From JAFGRU01 sp016934985 (GTDB taxonomy: Bacteria; Desulfobacterota; Desulfuromonadia; Desulfuromonadales; JAAYDE01): a stretch of 64,000 nt of DNA. The DNA is taken from NCBI GenBank assembly GCA_963665045.2, contig CAXXJQ010000008.1, positions 71,280 to 135,279 on the forward strand, given 5' to 3'. Each line of letters begins with the position of its first letter. Position 1 is the first letter of the stretch. The position numbers and the translations under genes are program-made. This document shows, in pieces, positions 18,405 to 26,921 of the stretch. The notes under the pieces were generated by a model, which saw nothing but the letters and a program-made list of their open reading frames with translations, made no database searches and was not told where the DNA came from.

Positions 18405-19172
18405 ATGAAAAAGTACTTGGGGATATTGTTTTGCATGGTTTTAACTTTTAGTGTAGCGGGAACCAGCCAGGCCGCCTTGGTGGAGGTTGATTTCAGTAGT
18501 TATTACGCGGGATCTGGTTCATTTGTAGAGGATAATACCTACGATTATATCGATGCGGACGGGGCCAGTTTTGCCCGAAATTTTATTGGCCAGACAGTGG
18601 ATGGGGGAGGTTTGACTTCAGTTAATCCCTCTGACCCGCTTGCGTTGGAACCAGCCAGTGGAAATATGGTGGTTGGCTATTACGGTCAAACCCAAACATA
18701 TAATTATCATTATATTGTTCCCGAATATACATCTGATGGAGACAACTGGTATCAAAACCCTCTTTCAGTTCTTCTGGATGAAGATGCCGATACCCTTTAC
18801 TTTGGTATGGGGGGCCTCAATACTCGTATAAATGAAGGGGGCATGGGCACCAGTTTTTCCATTGCCTTTTTTGGGGCTGATGGTGGGTTGGTAGGCAACG
18901 TGTCAGTGGATGTTTCTGCTGACATGGTGAATAATTTTACTAATACTATCAATCCACTTTCATTTGGATTAAGTTCTTTCCGGGGGTTTACCATCTACGA
19001 TATCACTGATCTCAATGAAGATGGAGACCCTACTGGTGTGCGTTTCTATGATTTTGTCTATAACACCGTTGAGGTTGGAGAAACACCGCCGGTCCCGGAA
19101 CCTGCTACCTGGCTTCTTTTAGGCGCAGGTCTGGCAGGGCTGGCCGGCTACCGACGCTTTTTCAAAAAATAA
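18405..19172 (+). CDS. PEP-CTERM sorting domain-containing exported protein
   Basis: A 255-residue secreted protein. The N-terminus is a signal peptide (MKKYLGILFCMVLTFSVAG...SQA). The C-terminus has the tripartite PEP-CTERM signal: VPEPATWLLLGAG, a hydrophobic helix and a basic end YRRFFKK. Such proteins are processed by an exosortase at the inner membrane and are usually linked to exopolysaccharide. No exosortase or EPS genes are in this window. The central part is rich in Gly, Asp, Tyr and Thr and not otherwise recognisable. A strong AGGGAGGGGGG precedes the ATG. It is a stand-alone gene between an AT-rich leader and a terminator. Confidence 0.88.
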   Translation: MKKYLGILFCMVLTFSVAGTSQAALVEVDFSSYYAGSGSFVEDNTYDYIDADGASFARNFIGQTVDGGGLTSVNPSDPLALEPASGNMVVGYYGQTQTYNYHYIVPEYTSDGDNWYQNPLSVLLDEDADTLYFGMGGLNTRINEGGMGTSFSIAFFGADGGLVGNVSVDVSADMVNNFTNTINPLSFGLSSFRGFTIYDITDLNEDGDPTGVRFYDFVYNTVEVGETPPVPEPATWLLLGAGLAGLAGYRRFFKK

Positions 19173-19217
19173 CGGTTTTGTTAAGATTCAATCGGTTTAT
19201 GGATCTTGGATTTTCGA

Positions 19218-19247
19218 ATGAGGGAACTTTTAGTTCCCTTTTTTTTC
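19218..19247 (+). terminator. Rho-independent terminator after the PEP-CTERM gene
   Basis: GAGGGAAC...GTTCCCTT stem followed by a run of eight T. Confidence 0.88.
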
Positions 19248-19377
19248 GTCCCGGAATTTTGCGGTAATGCGTTGCCGGTATCCTTTGTGGAAGGCAACGT
19301 AACCGATAATATTCAAAAAAAATCCATAATTTGTTAAATGTTTTTCAGTTAGGACGCCGGTGGGAAATACCTGGGTT

Positions 19378-20904
19378 TCAGAAAAATTTGCAGCCCTGCT
19401 GCAATAAGGCGGCATGGTTGGAGGTGAAGACCGGCGGATCGCGGTGGAGGATCGGGGCAACCAGAGGATCGCGCTTGAATTCCTGTTCGAGAAAACGGCG
19501 AACTTTCTGTCGGTCCCAGCCCCTGGGGTGCTCGAAATCCTGGTAAAAAGAGAGGTTACCTTCGTAAAAATCCCTGGTCTTCAGCTCGGATGCCTCTTTG
19601 GAAGCCATGGGCAGGTTGAATATCGCCAGGTTGAGAAAGGTGATGGCCTCATGGTGGCGGCGCACGAATTCGAGGGTATGACGGGCTTCCTGGCGGGACT
19701 CGCCCGGGGTGCCGAAGAGGAGATAGACATAAGTCGCTATACCGGCCTCCCGTAAGGCTTCCAAAGCCCGGGAAGACACATCAAGATCGATCCCTTTCTC
19801 CATCCGTTCCAGGACCTTCTGATCCCCCGATTCAATCCCCAGCTTGAGCATGACGCATCCCGAGCGGCGCAGGGCGCGGCAGAAATCCCTGTCGCACAAC
19901 ATCTCGGAAATTCGGATAAAGCCGTACCAGGGAATACCGATCGGCTGTTCCGTCAGAGCCTGAAGAAGCGATGGATGAACGGCATTGTCGAGGAGGTGGA
20001 GGAGGGACGGGCGGGTTTGTCCGGCGAGGCTGTCGAGGTCTCCTAATACGCGATCGGTTGCAAGCGGCGCATAGGGGTTGCCCTCGGCTTTTTCCGGGCA
20101 GAAGGAACAGCGGTTCCACCAGCAGCCCGAGGCGGCGGCATAGGGGAGGATGAAGCCTGGTGCCAGGTAGGCGTTTTTCGCGAGATCGGAATAGTCCGGT
20201 GTTGCCTGAGGTAATAGATTTTCCGCACCTAGAATTTTTAAAAGGGGGCCTTCGCCGGGCCCGGCAATGAGGTGATCAACGAGTCCGGAAAAAGGGTTGC
20301 TCCAACCCGGATGCCGCAGCCATGACGTAACCAGTCCCCCTCCCATGATTATCGGCAGATGGGGATAGTGTCGTTTCAGAAAACCGGCCATGGCAAAAGC
20401 GGGAAGGGCCTGGCTGAGATAATTGACTGACAGCCCTGCATGTGATGGGGCGGTGTCCTCAACCAGTTTCGCGAGGCGTTGGGAAAACCAGGCATAATAG
20501 AGGTTGTTTTCGGGCGTTTCGGCGGCGTGCAAAAGGTCTGCGCTTCTTATTGGGGAGAGGGTCGGGTCCTGGTAATTGGCCAGAGACAGGCCGATGCCCT
20601 GGTTCTTGCCATGCAGGGCCAGGACCCGCGAGACATCGCTGACGGCACGTTTGTAGCGATCCAGGTTGCCGTAAAGGGCCGGGGAGCGCAGGGCCGCCTG
20701 ATTGGCTTTCAAGTTGCGGCAGGCGCGTCGCGACCAGGTATCGTCTGCATCAAGGAGGGGCTTGGCGAGAAGATGTTCCAGACCTGCCAGGTTGGCGTCG
20801 AACAAAGTGCAGGGAAATCCGGCGCTGCGTAAGGCGCCGGCCAGTTTGGCCAGGCCGGCCGGAGGTTCACTGGGCTTGGCTACCGGGGGATAGATGAGGA
20901 GCAT
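19378..20904 (-). CDS. B12-binding-type radical SAM protein
   Basis: A 508-residue protein of the group having an N-terminal cobalamin-binding-like domain and a radical SAM barrel. The N-terminus MLLIYPPVAKPSEPPAGLAKLAGALR resembles that domain. GCWWNRCSFCPEKAEG carries the cluster cysteines in a CX4CX2C spacing rather than CX3CX2C; LKLGIESGDQKVLERMEKG and TYVYLLFGTPGES are the downstream barrel strands typical of the group. The substrate is unknown. A 1.7-kb insertion sequence is inserted about 100 bp upstream of the start and could separate it from its promoter. Confidence 0.82.
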   Translation of the reverse strand: MLLIYPPVAKPSEPPAGLAKLAGALRSAGFPCTLFDANLAGLEHLLAKPLLDADDTWSRRACRNLKANQAALRSPALYGNLDRYKRAVSDVSRVLALHGKNQGIGLSLANYQDPTLSPIRSADLLHAAETPENNLYYAWFSQRLAKLVEDTAPSHAGLSVNYLSQALPAFAMAGFLKRHYPHLPIIMGGGLVTSWLRHPGWSNPFSGLVDHLIAGPGEGPLLKILGAENLLPQATPDYSDLAKNAYLAPGFILPYAAASGCWWNRCSFCPEKAEGNPYAPLATDRVLGDLDSLAGQTRPSLLHLLDNAVHPSLLQALTEQPIGIPWYGFIRISEMLCDRDFCRALRRSGCVMLKLGIESGDQKVLERMEKGIDLDVSSRALEALREAGIATYVYLLFGTPGESRQEARHTLEFVRRHHEAITFLNLAIFNLPMASKEASELKTRDFYEGNLSFYQDFEHPRGWDRQKVRRFLEQEFKRDPLVAPILHRDPPVFTSNHAALLQQGCKFF

Positions 20905-21000
20905 GGCGTCCTTTATTTGCGGGGCTGAAAATCCCTGCCCTCAGACAGAGGTGCATGGATGCTGGATACAGGTAATCAGGTACAGTTTGCCACCTTACAA

Positions 21001-21006
21001 TAAGTA
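21001..21006. repeat. Target-site duplication, left of the IS
   Basis: TAAGTA directly precedes the IS left end; the same six bases follow the right end at 22711-22716. Confidence 0.7.
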
Positions 21007-22710
21007 GGGATTCCTGAAAAACTATTTTCAGAGCCAAAAGGTTTTTATTCCAGTTCTTTCACAATTGGGTACCGTGGGCAGTAAAAGAGCATTGAACGGC
21101 TCACTGCCTCTGTAATCGCCAATAAAGCTTCAGCATCGGACTTTGGAACCGTTGATGGGTGAAAAAAAGCCATAAAAGCAGCTTTTGCAGCCACTTTTCC
21201 AGATTCATAACGATAAAGGTTACGGCTATGGCGGTGACGCTGGTTCCACTCAGTTTGGCCATGACCCGGCCGAGACTGAAACGGCGTTTCCCTTGCCCGA
21301 ATTTTCCTTCGATGGGAATGCGGTCAAGTTCATCCTGGCGTTGCTGCTGCTTTTTTTCCCGGAATTCTTCCGCGTTCTCTGCCGTTTTCCTGGGAGGCCG
21401 GCCAAGGGGTGGTCCGGACAGCCGGATGCCATGCGTTTTACAGAATTTCCGGTTTTCCTGGCTTCGGTAGATCTGGTCGCAATGAACCGATTCCGGATAG
21501 TAGCCGAATCGGCGCTTGTAGGCTTCGATCTGCCCGATCAGATCCGTAGACTCGTTGAAGTTGTCCCAGTCCAGACGGTCCAAAAAAGCCATGCCGTTGA
21601 CCAGGCTGGCCGAGAGTTTGGCCCCGAATTCGGTGGCAGCGGAAACCTTGCCGCGAACGATGGGACGAACATGGGGCTGGCTGATGCTGACGATGCGGTC
21701 ACTGATGCGGTGACAGCGCTGGTCGTACATCCACTGCTGCTGGCGGTAAAGCTCTTGAATAACCAACAGGTCGCGGTATTGACGGGGACTGAGCCGGGTA
21801 AGGGGGAGGATCGGTCGACAAGCCGTTCAATGATAGTCAGGTTGCGCTTTAAAAAGCGCAGTTGCTGTCCCAAAGCCTTACGGATCTTACCCGCCGAGGG
21901 TTTACGGCTTTTGCTGTACTTCAAAAACAGACGCCGCGCTTTCTGCCGGTAGGTGCGGGGCTTCTTGGCCTGGCCTTTCAGAGGCTCGAAAAGGATATCG
22001 ATGATCCGCTCGCTTTTTTCCCGGGCTTCGTTGACGAGGCTGATATCGGTAGGATAACGGATATCGGCGGGAGTGCAGGTCGCATCGACGACCAATTTGC
22101 CCTTGTTGCCATCGGTGGGTGGGGTGTTGTTGTCCGAATCCTCATCGTCAGGGGGAGAGGACGTCTCCTTTTTCTTTTCCTCACTTCGTTCGGCTTGAAT
22201 GATTTCCTCATTAATCCGGTTGAGTTGCTCCAGGCTGAAGCGCTGGCGGAAATGGACGAACATGGAAGGGTCAAAAGGGGCTTCGTCACGAAACTCGTGA
22301 AACCCGAGAAAGTATTGCAGATACGGGTTTTCGCGGATCTGCTCCACAGCCTCTTCGTCGCTTATGCCGAGACGTTCTTTAATAATGAGAGCTCCAAGGG
22401 CTACCCGCGCTGACTTGGCGGGCGGTCCCTGGCCGCTCTCGGAAAACTGCTTTTCATAGAAGGCTTCGACGGTTTTCCAGGGGACCATGCGGGCCAAAAG
22501 TACCCAGCGGTTATTGCTTCTGAGCTTGCCGCCGAAAGGCAGATAAAAGTCTTCGAAGGCGAGTTGGTTGTCAGGTGTTTTTCGGTACATAGTTCCAAAA
22601 CCAAGTGCAAGGGTTTAAAGGGTAAGAGCTTGTTTTCCTTGCACAATTTACCATAAATTAAACTATTTTTCTTATGTTTTTTAATGAGTTGTGAGTTGTT
22701 CAGGAAGCCC
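21007..22710 (-). mobile_element. Insertion sequence, IS1182/IS5-like, with matching ends and a 6-bp target duplication
   Basis: The left end GGGATTCCTGAAAAACT and the reverse complement of the right end GGGCTTCCTGAACAACT match at 15 of 17 bases, giving clear terminal inverted repeats. TAAGTA flanks both sides. The 1704-bp element holds a single transposase gene on the minus strand, broken by a frameshift. It sits between the CheW-LysM gene and the radical SAM gene. Confidence 0.82.
21101..22590 (-). pseudogene. Frameshifted IS1182/IS5-like transposase
   Basis: The 5' part (22590 down to about 21806) encodes an N-terminal DUF772-type transposase domain with GALIIKERLGISDEEAVEQI and PYLQYFLGF, then KLVVDATCTPADIRYPTD, which carries the first acidic catalytic residue. 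At a five-C run (plus strand G-run 21802-21806) the frame changes. The rest (LTRLSPRQYRDLLVIQELY onward, ending near 21101) reads in another frame and holds SVHCDQIYRSQENRKFC and PIEGKFGQGKRRFSLGR, the DDE C-terminal part. One additional C would restore a single protein of about 490 residues. A programmed frameshift is possible in some IS groups but not typical for this one, so the gene is probably inactive or mis-sequenced. Confidence 0.8.
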
Positions 22711-22716
22711 TAAGTA
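22711..22716. repeat. Target-site duplication, right of the IS
   Basis: TAAGTA immediately follows the IS right end, matching 21001-21006. Confidence 0.7.
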
Positions 22717-22762
22717 CCCTTTGCAGGGAAAGGTTTTGGTGTTCATCCCAATGAAGAGAATT

Positions 22763-24238
22763 TTATTGGCGGATTTTTCGGATAATACGAACACGGTCGC
22801 CGGGAAATATGAGGTGAGGGTTTTCAATACGGCTCAATCTTGCCAATTCCGGATAGCGCAAAGGATTGTCGAGATAATGTTTGGCAATATGCCATAGGGT
22901 ATCCCCCCGGATAACAGTGTGGACAATCTCAAGCGCACCGGCGCCAGCGGTTTTTTTTGAGGGTGGCCACGCGGGGGAAGAGGCCTCTTTCTCAGGACGT
23001 TCCAGAAGAAAGGTGAAATCATCGGTTTCGATTTTGAGGAGAATGGTGGAGCTACTATTCTCTAAAGCATGGTTTATTCCAGGCGAAACTTTCCGGGCTA
23101 TGGTTGCCGGGGTAGTTCCCTCAATATTTGCAGAGGGCTGAGAAAAAACAGCCCTGGTTGATTTTTTGTCTATATTATCAGTGGTTATTTTTTCCCCTCC
23201 CGACTGGTCGGATTCCTTCCCATCGCTTATTAACATTGGCAAATTGTCTGACTTGAGAACTGCCATCTGAGGAGCCGGGGATGACGGGGTGGTCTTGATA
23301 TTTCCTGTAGGTTCCCTCCATAACCACCCAATTCCTGCGCACAGGGCCAGGACGATAATAGCCGCCCCCATGTTCATCCAAAGGGAATGCTTCCTCCCTG
23401 AATCTTTGTTGCTTTGCCTGCTATCTGTGGGGGCCTTTATTTCAGTAGCCGCCTTGCTTGCCGGGGAGGTGACTTCCGGCAAAGTCTGGAATCTCAGGCG
23501 TGGTTTTTCCTTGATATGAGTGGCTGAAAGGGGCGGGGATTGCCGAAAGGCAACTTTGTGAGCAGGTCTGGCCGAAAACGTTTTTGCAGGCGGTGTAACC
23601 GGAGGAGATGGAAGCTGTCGTGAGGGTAAAATTCCCGGGCCTGTAGCTTGTCCTGGATTGGTTGCCTTTATCTTTGGCACATTGGTGGGAATATCCCGGC
23701 CTGACAACTCGGTGTTTGTCTGGAGGCCTGAGCTTGCCGACAGTTCTTCGTTGAAGCATTCGGCTTTAATGCCGGAATGATCGGTCACGGGAGGTCGCGA
23801 GGGTTGGCACTTCATGTCGAAGAGTTGTTGGCAGGTGGTTCGCCACATGATCAGGTTGTCCCTGAAAATCATGGTTTTGGCCCCTGAACTGGGGCGCAAT
23901 TCAGGCAAATCGCTCGTGGTCCAACCCTTTTCAGGGCTGATATCCAAAACCTCATCGACCTGGAAAGCGATCATTTCAGAACCGAGACGGCATAACAGAA
24001 GTTGACCATGGCCGGAAACTTCATTGTCGGGCAAGCCGAATTTGCGGGGCAGGCTTACGACAGTGGCTGTCTTTCCGTGGATAGAGCAAAATCCGGGAAT
24101 TTCATAGGCCGCCCGGGGGATGGAATGGATTTTGGGAATCGGCACTATGGCTTCGATTTCCATAGCCGGAAGGCCCAGGAAATAATTGCCAACCCGAAAG
24201 GTCAATATGGTTTGCGAATCTGAATGTTTTTCCGGCAT
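22763..24238 (-). CDS. CheW domain - transmembrane - LysM fusion protein
   Basis: A 491-residue protein with an unusual layout. Residues 10-145 look like a CheW domain (LTFRVGNYFLGLPAMEIEAI, then LLLCRLGSEMIAFQVDEVLDI). A long Pro/Ser/Thr-rich linker follows to about 285. One hydrophobic helix lies at 288-307 (MGAAIIVLALCAGIGWLW). A second low-complexity stretch leads to a LysM domain at 438-487 (HTVIRGDTLWHIAKHYL...NPHLIFPGDRVRI). Predicted topology puts CheW in the cytoplasm and LysM in the periplasm, on peptidoglycan. The inference is that it anchors or localises a chemosensory-type complex to the wall. No chemotaxis genes are adjacent. The IS lies 46 bp beyond its stop. Confidence 0.85.
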   Translation of the reverse strand: MPEKHSDSQTILTFRVGNYFLGLPAMEIEAIVPIPKIHSIPRAAYEIPGFCSIHGKTATVVSLPRKFGLPDNEVSGHGQLLLCRLGSEMIAFQVDEVLDISPEKGWTTSDLPELRPSSGAKTMIFRDNLIMWRTTCQQLFDMKCQPSRPPVTDHSGIKAECFNEELSASSGLQTNTELSGRDIPTNVPKIKATNPGQATGPGILPSRQLPSPPVTPPAKTFSARPAHKVAFRQSPPLSATHIKEKPRLRFQTLPEVTSPASKAATEIKAPTDSRQSNKDSGRKHSLWMNMGAAIIVLALCAGIGWLWREPTGNIKTTPSSPAPQMAVLKSDNLPMLISDGKESDQSGGEKITTDNIDKKSTRAVFSQPSANIEGTTPATIARKVSPGINHALENSSSTILLKIETDDFTFLLERPEKEASSPAWPPSKKTAGAGALEIVHTVIRGDTLWHIAKHYLDNPLRYPELARLSRIENPHLIFPGDRVRIIRKIRQ

Positions 24239-24446
24239 GGCTTAAAAAGCGTCAGGAAGTTTGGGACCCCGACTTCTGAAACTATGAAATTGACCTCACC
24301 CCGTCCATTTAAAGATCGCATGAGGCCATTGGACTGAACAGTCAAAGTCTGACAATGGATTGCTGGTGGGGATGCACGGCCCGTTCCAGATGCCGGTTAA
24401 TTTTTCAGAGAGGGAATTAATCAGGGTTGCGGAGATTTTTGAGTTG

Positions 24447-25265
24447 TCATTTTTTTATCAGCGAGCGTAAACGTCCGGAAATTTCGCTGATGCCGTGGCT
24501 CAATTTGGACATCCAGGCCGGGCTGACCTGTATCTGAAGATAGAGGTCACCGGCGGGAGCTCCCCCTTTTCCCGGTCCGCCCATGCTTTTGAGGCGGATT
24601 TTCTGGCCGGTTCTGATGCCGCGGGGAATGGCAACAACCAGGTTTTTTCGGTTGGTGCGGCAGAAAAATTTTATTTTGCCGCCCTCTTTAGCGAGTTTGT
24701 CCGGGACCGCCAGGTGTTCGGTTTTGTCCTGGCCGGGTACGGGGAGTTCCACCCCGAAAACCCCTTCGATCCCTTTCTGCATGATCTTACCCATCATTTT
24801 GTTGAAAAGGCCCGGAGATGCACCGTTTTTACCGCCACCCTGGGGATAACGGAATTGTCCTTCCATGCCCCCGCGGCGGAAGACAAAAGTCTGATAGTCC
24901 TTGCCGTACATCTCCTTGAAAATCTCTTCAAAGCCGCGCAGGCCGAATGCTTTGCTGATTTCCTCGAAAATCTGGTAAACGTCTGAACCGCGGAAAATAT
25001 CCTGTTCGCTGTGGGTGCTGCGGTAGCGTTCATAGGCCCGGGCGCCGTGGGCCTGACGGATGGCATCGTAATCCCGGCGTTTTTCCGGGTCGGAAAGGAC
25101 CGCATAGGCCTCGTTGACCTCTTTCATTTTCAAGGCGGCCTCGGGGTTGTCCCGGTTGCGGTCGGGATGGTACTGCAAAGCCAGCTTGCGGTAATTCTCT
25201 TTGATTTGTTTGGGTTCGGCGTTTCTGTCTACTTCGAGAATCTGATAAAAATCTTTGGGTGCCAT
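24447..25265 (-). CDS. DnaJ-like co-chaperone without zinc-finger domain
   Basis: A 272-residue protein. Residues 4-70 form a J domain with the HPD motif (LALQYHPDRNRDNPEAALKMKEVNEAY), which stimulates Hsp70 ATPase. There is no Gly/Phe-rich region with four CxxCxGxG zinc repeats, so it is a type II/III J-protein. The C-terminal part (VVAIPRGIRTGQKIRLKSMGGPGKGGAPAGDLYLQIQV) matches a single DnaJ C-terminal substrate-binding domain. It is shorter than CbpA (about 306). It is divergent from ilvE and is not next to dnaK or grpE in this window. Confidence 0.87.
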   Translation of the reverse strand: MAPKDFYQILEVDRNAEPKQIKENYRKLALQYHPDRNRDNPEAALKMKEVNEAYAVLSDPEKRRDYDAIRQAHGARAYERYRSTHSEQDIFRGSDVYQIFEEISKAFGLRGFEEIFKEMYGKDYQTFVFRRGGMEGQFRYPQGGGKNGASPGLFNKMMGKIMQKGIEGVFGVELPVPGQDKTEHLAVPDKLAKEGGKIKFFCRTNRKNLVVAIPRGIRTGQKIRLKSMGGPGKGGAPAGDLYLQIQVSPAWMSKLSHGISEISGRLRSLIKK

Positions 25266-25467
25266 GGGCTGCTTTCAAAATGGGCAAAAAGATGGGTATG
25301 AAACCAATATCTTCAGAAGTAGCTCCAAAATAACCATTTCGCGATTAAATAAAAAGGCAAAAATTGAATTATATATGTGGAAAAGTTTTACCCCCATTTG
25401 GAGATTCATTGTGATATTATCTCTTTTCTGAAAATCGTTAATTTCTATTAGGAGGTCATGAGAGGTT

Positions 25468-26532
25468 ATGGATATTGAGCTAAAACCTGCCCCGGTTAAA
25501 AAGCCTCGTGTGGAAGACGAGTCGAAGCTCGGGTTTGGCAAGTATTTTACCGACAACATGTTTGTCATGAATTACAAAGAAGGGGTGGGCTGGCATGACG
25601 CCCGCATTGTCCCCTATGGCCCCTTCACTCTGGACCCTTCGGCCCTTGTTCTGCACTACGCCCAGGAAATTTTTGAAGGTTTGAAAGCGTTTCGCCAGGA
25701 AGACGGTTCGGTGGCGCTTTTCAGACCCCTGGACAATATCCGCCGCTTCAACCGCAGCGCCCACCGCATGTGCATGCCGGAAGTGGACGAGGAGTTTTTT
25801 CTTCATGCCTTGAAAGAGTTGATCCGCGTTGAATCAGACTGGGTTCCGTCGAGTAAGGGGACAAGTCTTTACATCCGGCCGACCATGATTGCCAGCGAAG
25901 CTGCCCTGGGTCTTAAATCGGCCTCGGAATTCCTTTGCTTTATCATTCTCTCGCCTGTCGGTGCCTATTATAAAAACGGCCTGGAGCCGGTTAAAATCTG
26001 GATTTCCGATGAATATGTCCGCGCCGCGCCTGGTGGTACCGGCGACTGCAAGACCGGCGGCAACTACGCAGCGAGCCTTTATGCTTCCGCCCAGGCTACC
26101 CGGAATGGATACGACCAGGTCCTTTGGCTTGACGCCACCCACCGCAAATATGTCGAAGAGGTGGGGAGCATGAACATGTTTTTTGTTTATGACGACAAGG
26201 TTTACACTTCCCCTCTGAGAGGGACCATTCTCAACGGTGTTACGCGGCGTTCCATTCTTGCCCTGGTTGAGGAAATGGGGCTCGAGGTTGTCGAACATCC
26301 TCTGGCCGTCGAGGACATTATGGAAGGGGCGGTCAATGGGCGGCTCAAAGAGGCTTTCGGGACCGGCACGGCTTGCGTGGTTTCTCCCGTCGGACAATTC
26401 ACCTACAAAGACGAGACGGTTTCTTTAGGAAACGGTCAGATGGGGGTTTTGACAACCCAGCTTTACAACACCCTGACCGGCATTCAATACGGCACCCTTA
26501 AAGACAATCGCGGTTGGGTGCTGTCCGTCTGA
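25468..26532 (+). CDS. ilvE: Branched-chain amino acid aminotransferase
   Basis: PLP class IV aminotransferase that transaminates 2-oxo acids to valine, leucine and isoleucine using glutamate. It is 354 residues, the size of the BCAT II subgroup. Signatures are FGKYFTDNMFVMNY, HYAQEIFEGLKAFR, RPLDNIRRFNRSAHRMCMPE, VRAAPGGTGDCKTGGNYAASL (PLP lysine in the K-TGGNYA segment) and EEVGSMNMFFVY. A GAGAGGTT lies upstream of the ATG. A terminator closes it. Its glutamate donor is made by the glutamate synthase operon encoded just downstream. Confidence 0.96.
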   Translation: MDIELKPAPVKKPRVEDESKLGFGKYFTDNMFVMNYKEGVGWHDARIVPYGPFTLDPSALVLHYAQEIFEGLKAFRQEDGSVALFRPLDNIRRFNRSAHRMCMPEVDEEFFLHALKELIRVESDWVPSSKGTSLYIRPTMIASEAALGLKSASEFLCFIILSPVGAYYKNGLEPVKIWISDEYVRAAPGGTGDCKTGGNYAASLYASAQATRNGYDQVLWLDATHRKYVEEVGSMNMFFVYDDKVYTSPLRGTILNGVTRRSILALVEEMGLEVVEHPLAVEDIMEGAVNGRLKEAFGTGTACVVSPVGQFTYKDETVSLGNGQMGVLTTQLYNTLTGIQYGTLKDNRGWVLSV

Positions 26533-26560
26533 AATTCTGAAGGCTTAACCTGTATTATCA

Positions 26561-26593
26561 AGTAGCCGCTCCAGGTTGGAGCGGCTACTTTTA
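26561..26593 (+). terminator. Rho-independent terminator after ilvE
   Basis: AGTAGCCGCTCC...GGAGCGGCTACT, a 12-bp perfect stem with a 5-nt loop, followed by TTTTAT. Confidence 0.9.
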
Positions 26594-26620
26594 TTTGAGG
26601 AAAAATGTTTTTCATGCTTT

Positions 26621-26803
26621 TTAATCACTGCCTAAGAAGTAAGGCTGTAACTTGCCTATAATTTCACCACAGGCCTGGTAATAGGGCAAAAACGTCCATC
26701 CAAAATCATCCTCCCCTGGTTCTAAGCATTTTTTTGTTTCTTTATTAAAGCGAACAGCCTCCACTGCCCTTTTCGTGGGCAGATCTGCCCAAAAAATAAT
26801 CAT
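26621..26803 (-). CDS. Hypothetical small protein, 60 aa
   Basis: A 60-residue open frame on the minus strand, between ilvE and amtB. AGGA lies 8 nt upstream of its ATG. The composition is protein-like (aromatic and charged residues, three Trp/Phe-rich stretches such as IIFWADLPTKRAVEAV). No family is recognised. It might be a real small gene, or chance in a gap that is otherwise occupied only by the amtB promoter region. Confidence 0.35.
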   Translation of the reverse strand: MIIFWADLPTKRAVEAVRFNKETKKCLEPGEDDFGWTFLPYYQACGEIIGKLQPYFLGSD

Positions 26804-26864
26804 AATGTTTTCCTGCTATTTGCTCGAAATAATCCAAGTTGCCGAAAATATTATAATTTTTAAG

Positions 26865-26880
26865 TGGCAAGTTAATTGCT
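26865..26880 (+). promoter_or_regulatory. Sigma-54 (RpoN) promoter of amtB
   Basis: TGGCAAGTTAATTGCT matches the sigma-54 pattern TGGCAC-N5-TTGC, with GG and GC separated by exactly 10 bases (-24/-12). It lies 41 bp before the amtB ATG, and the neighbouring AAGTTGCC and GCAAGTTAATTGC flanks are A/T rich. Ammonium transporters are a standard target of NtrC and sigma-54, so nitrogen-limitation control is likely. Confidence 0.82.
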
Positions 26881-26921
26881 ATTTGTTTATCCAACCAAAC
26901 AATCCCAATGGAGGTGTGGAG

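Noticed and set aside
18115..18408. 97-codon open frame in the AT-rich region before the PEP-CTERM gene
   Set aside because: No Shine-Dalgarno, biased composition and overlap with the next gene's ribosome-binding site.
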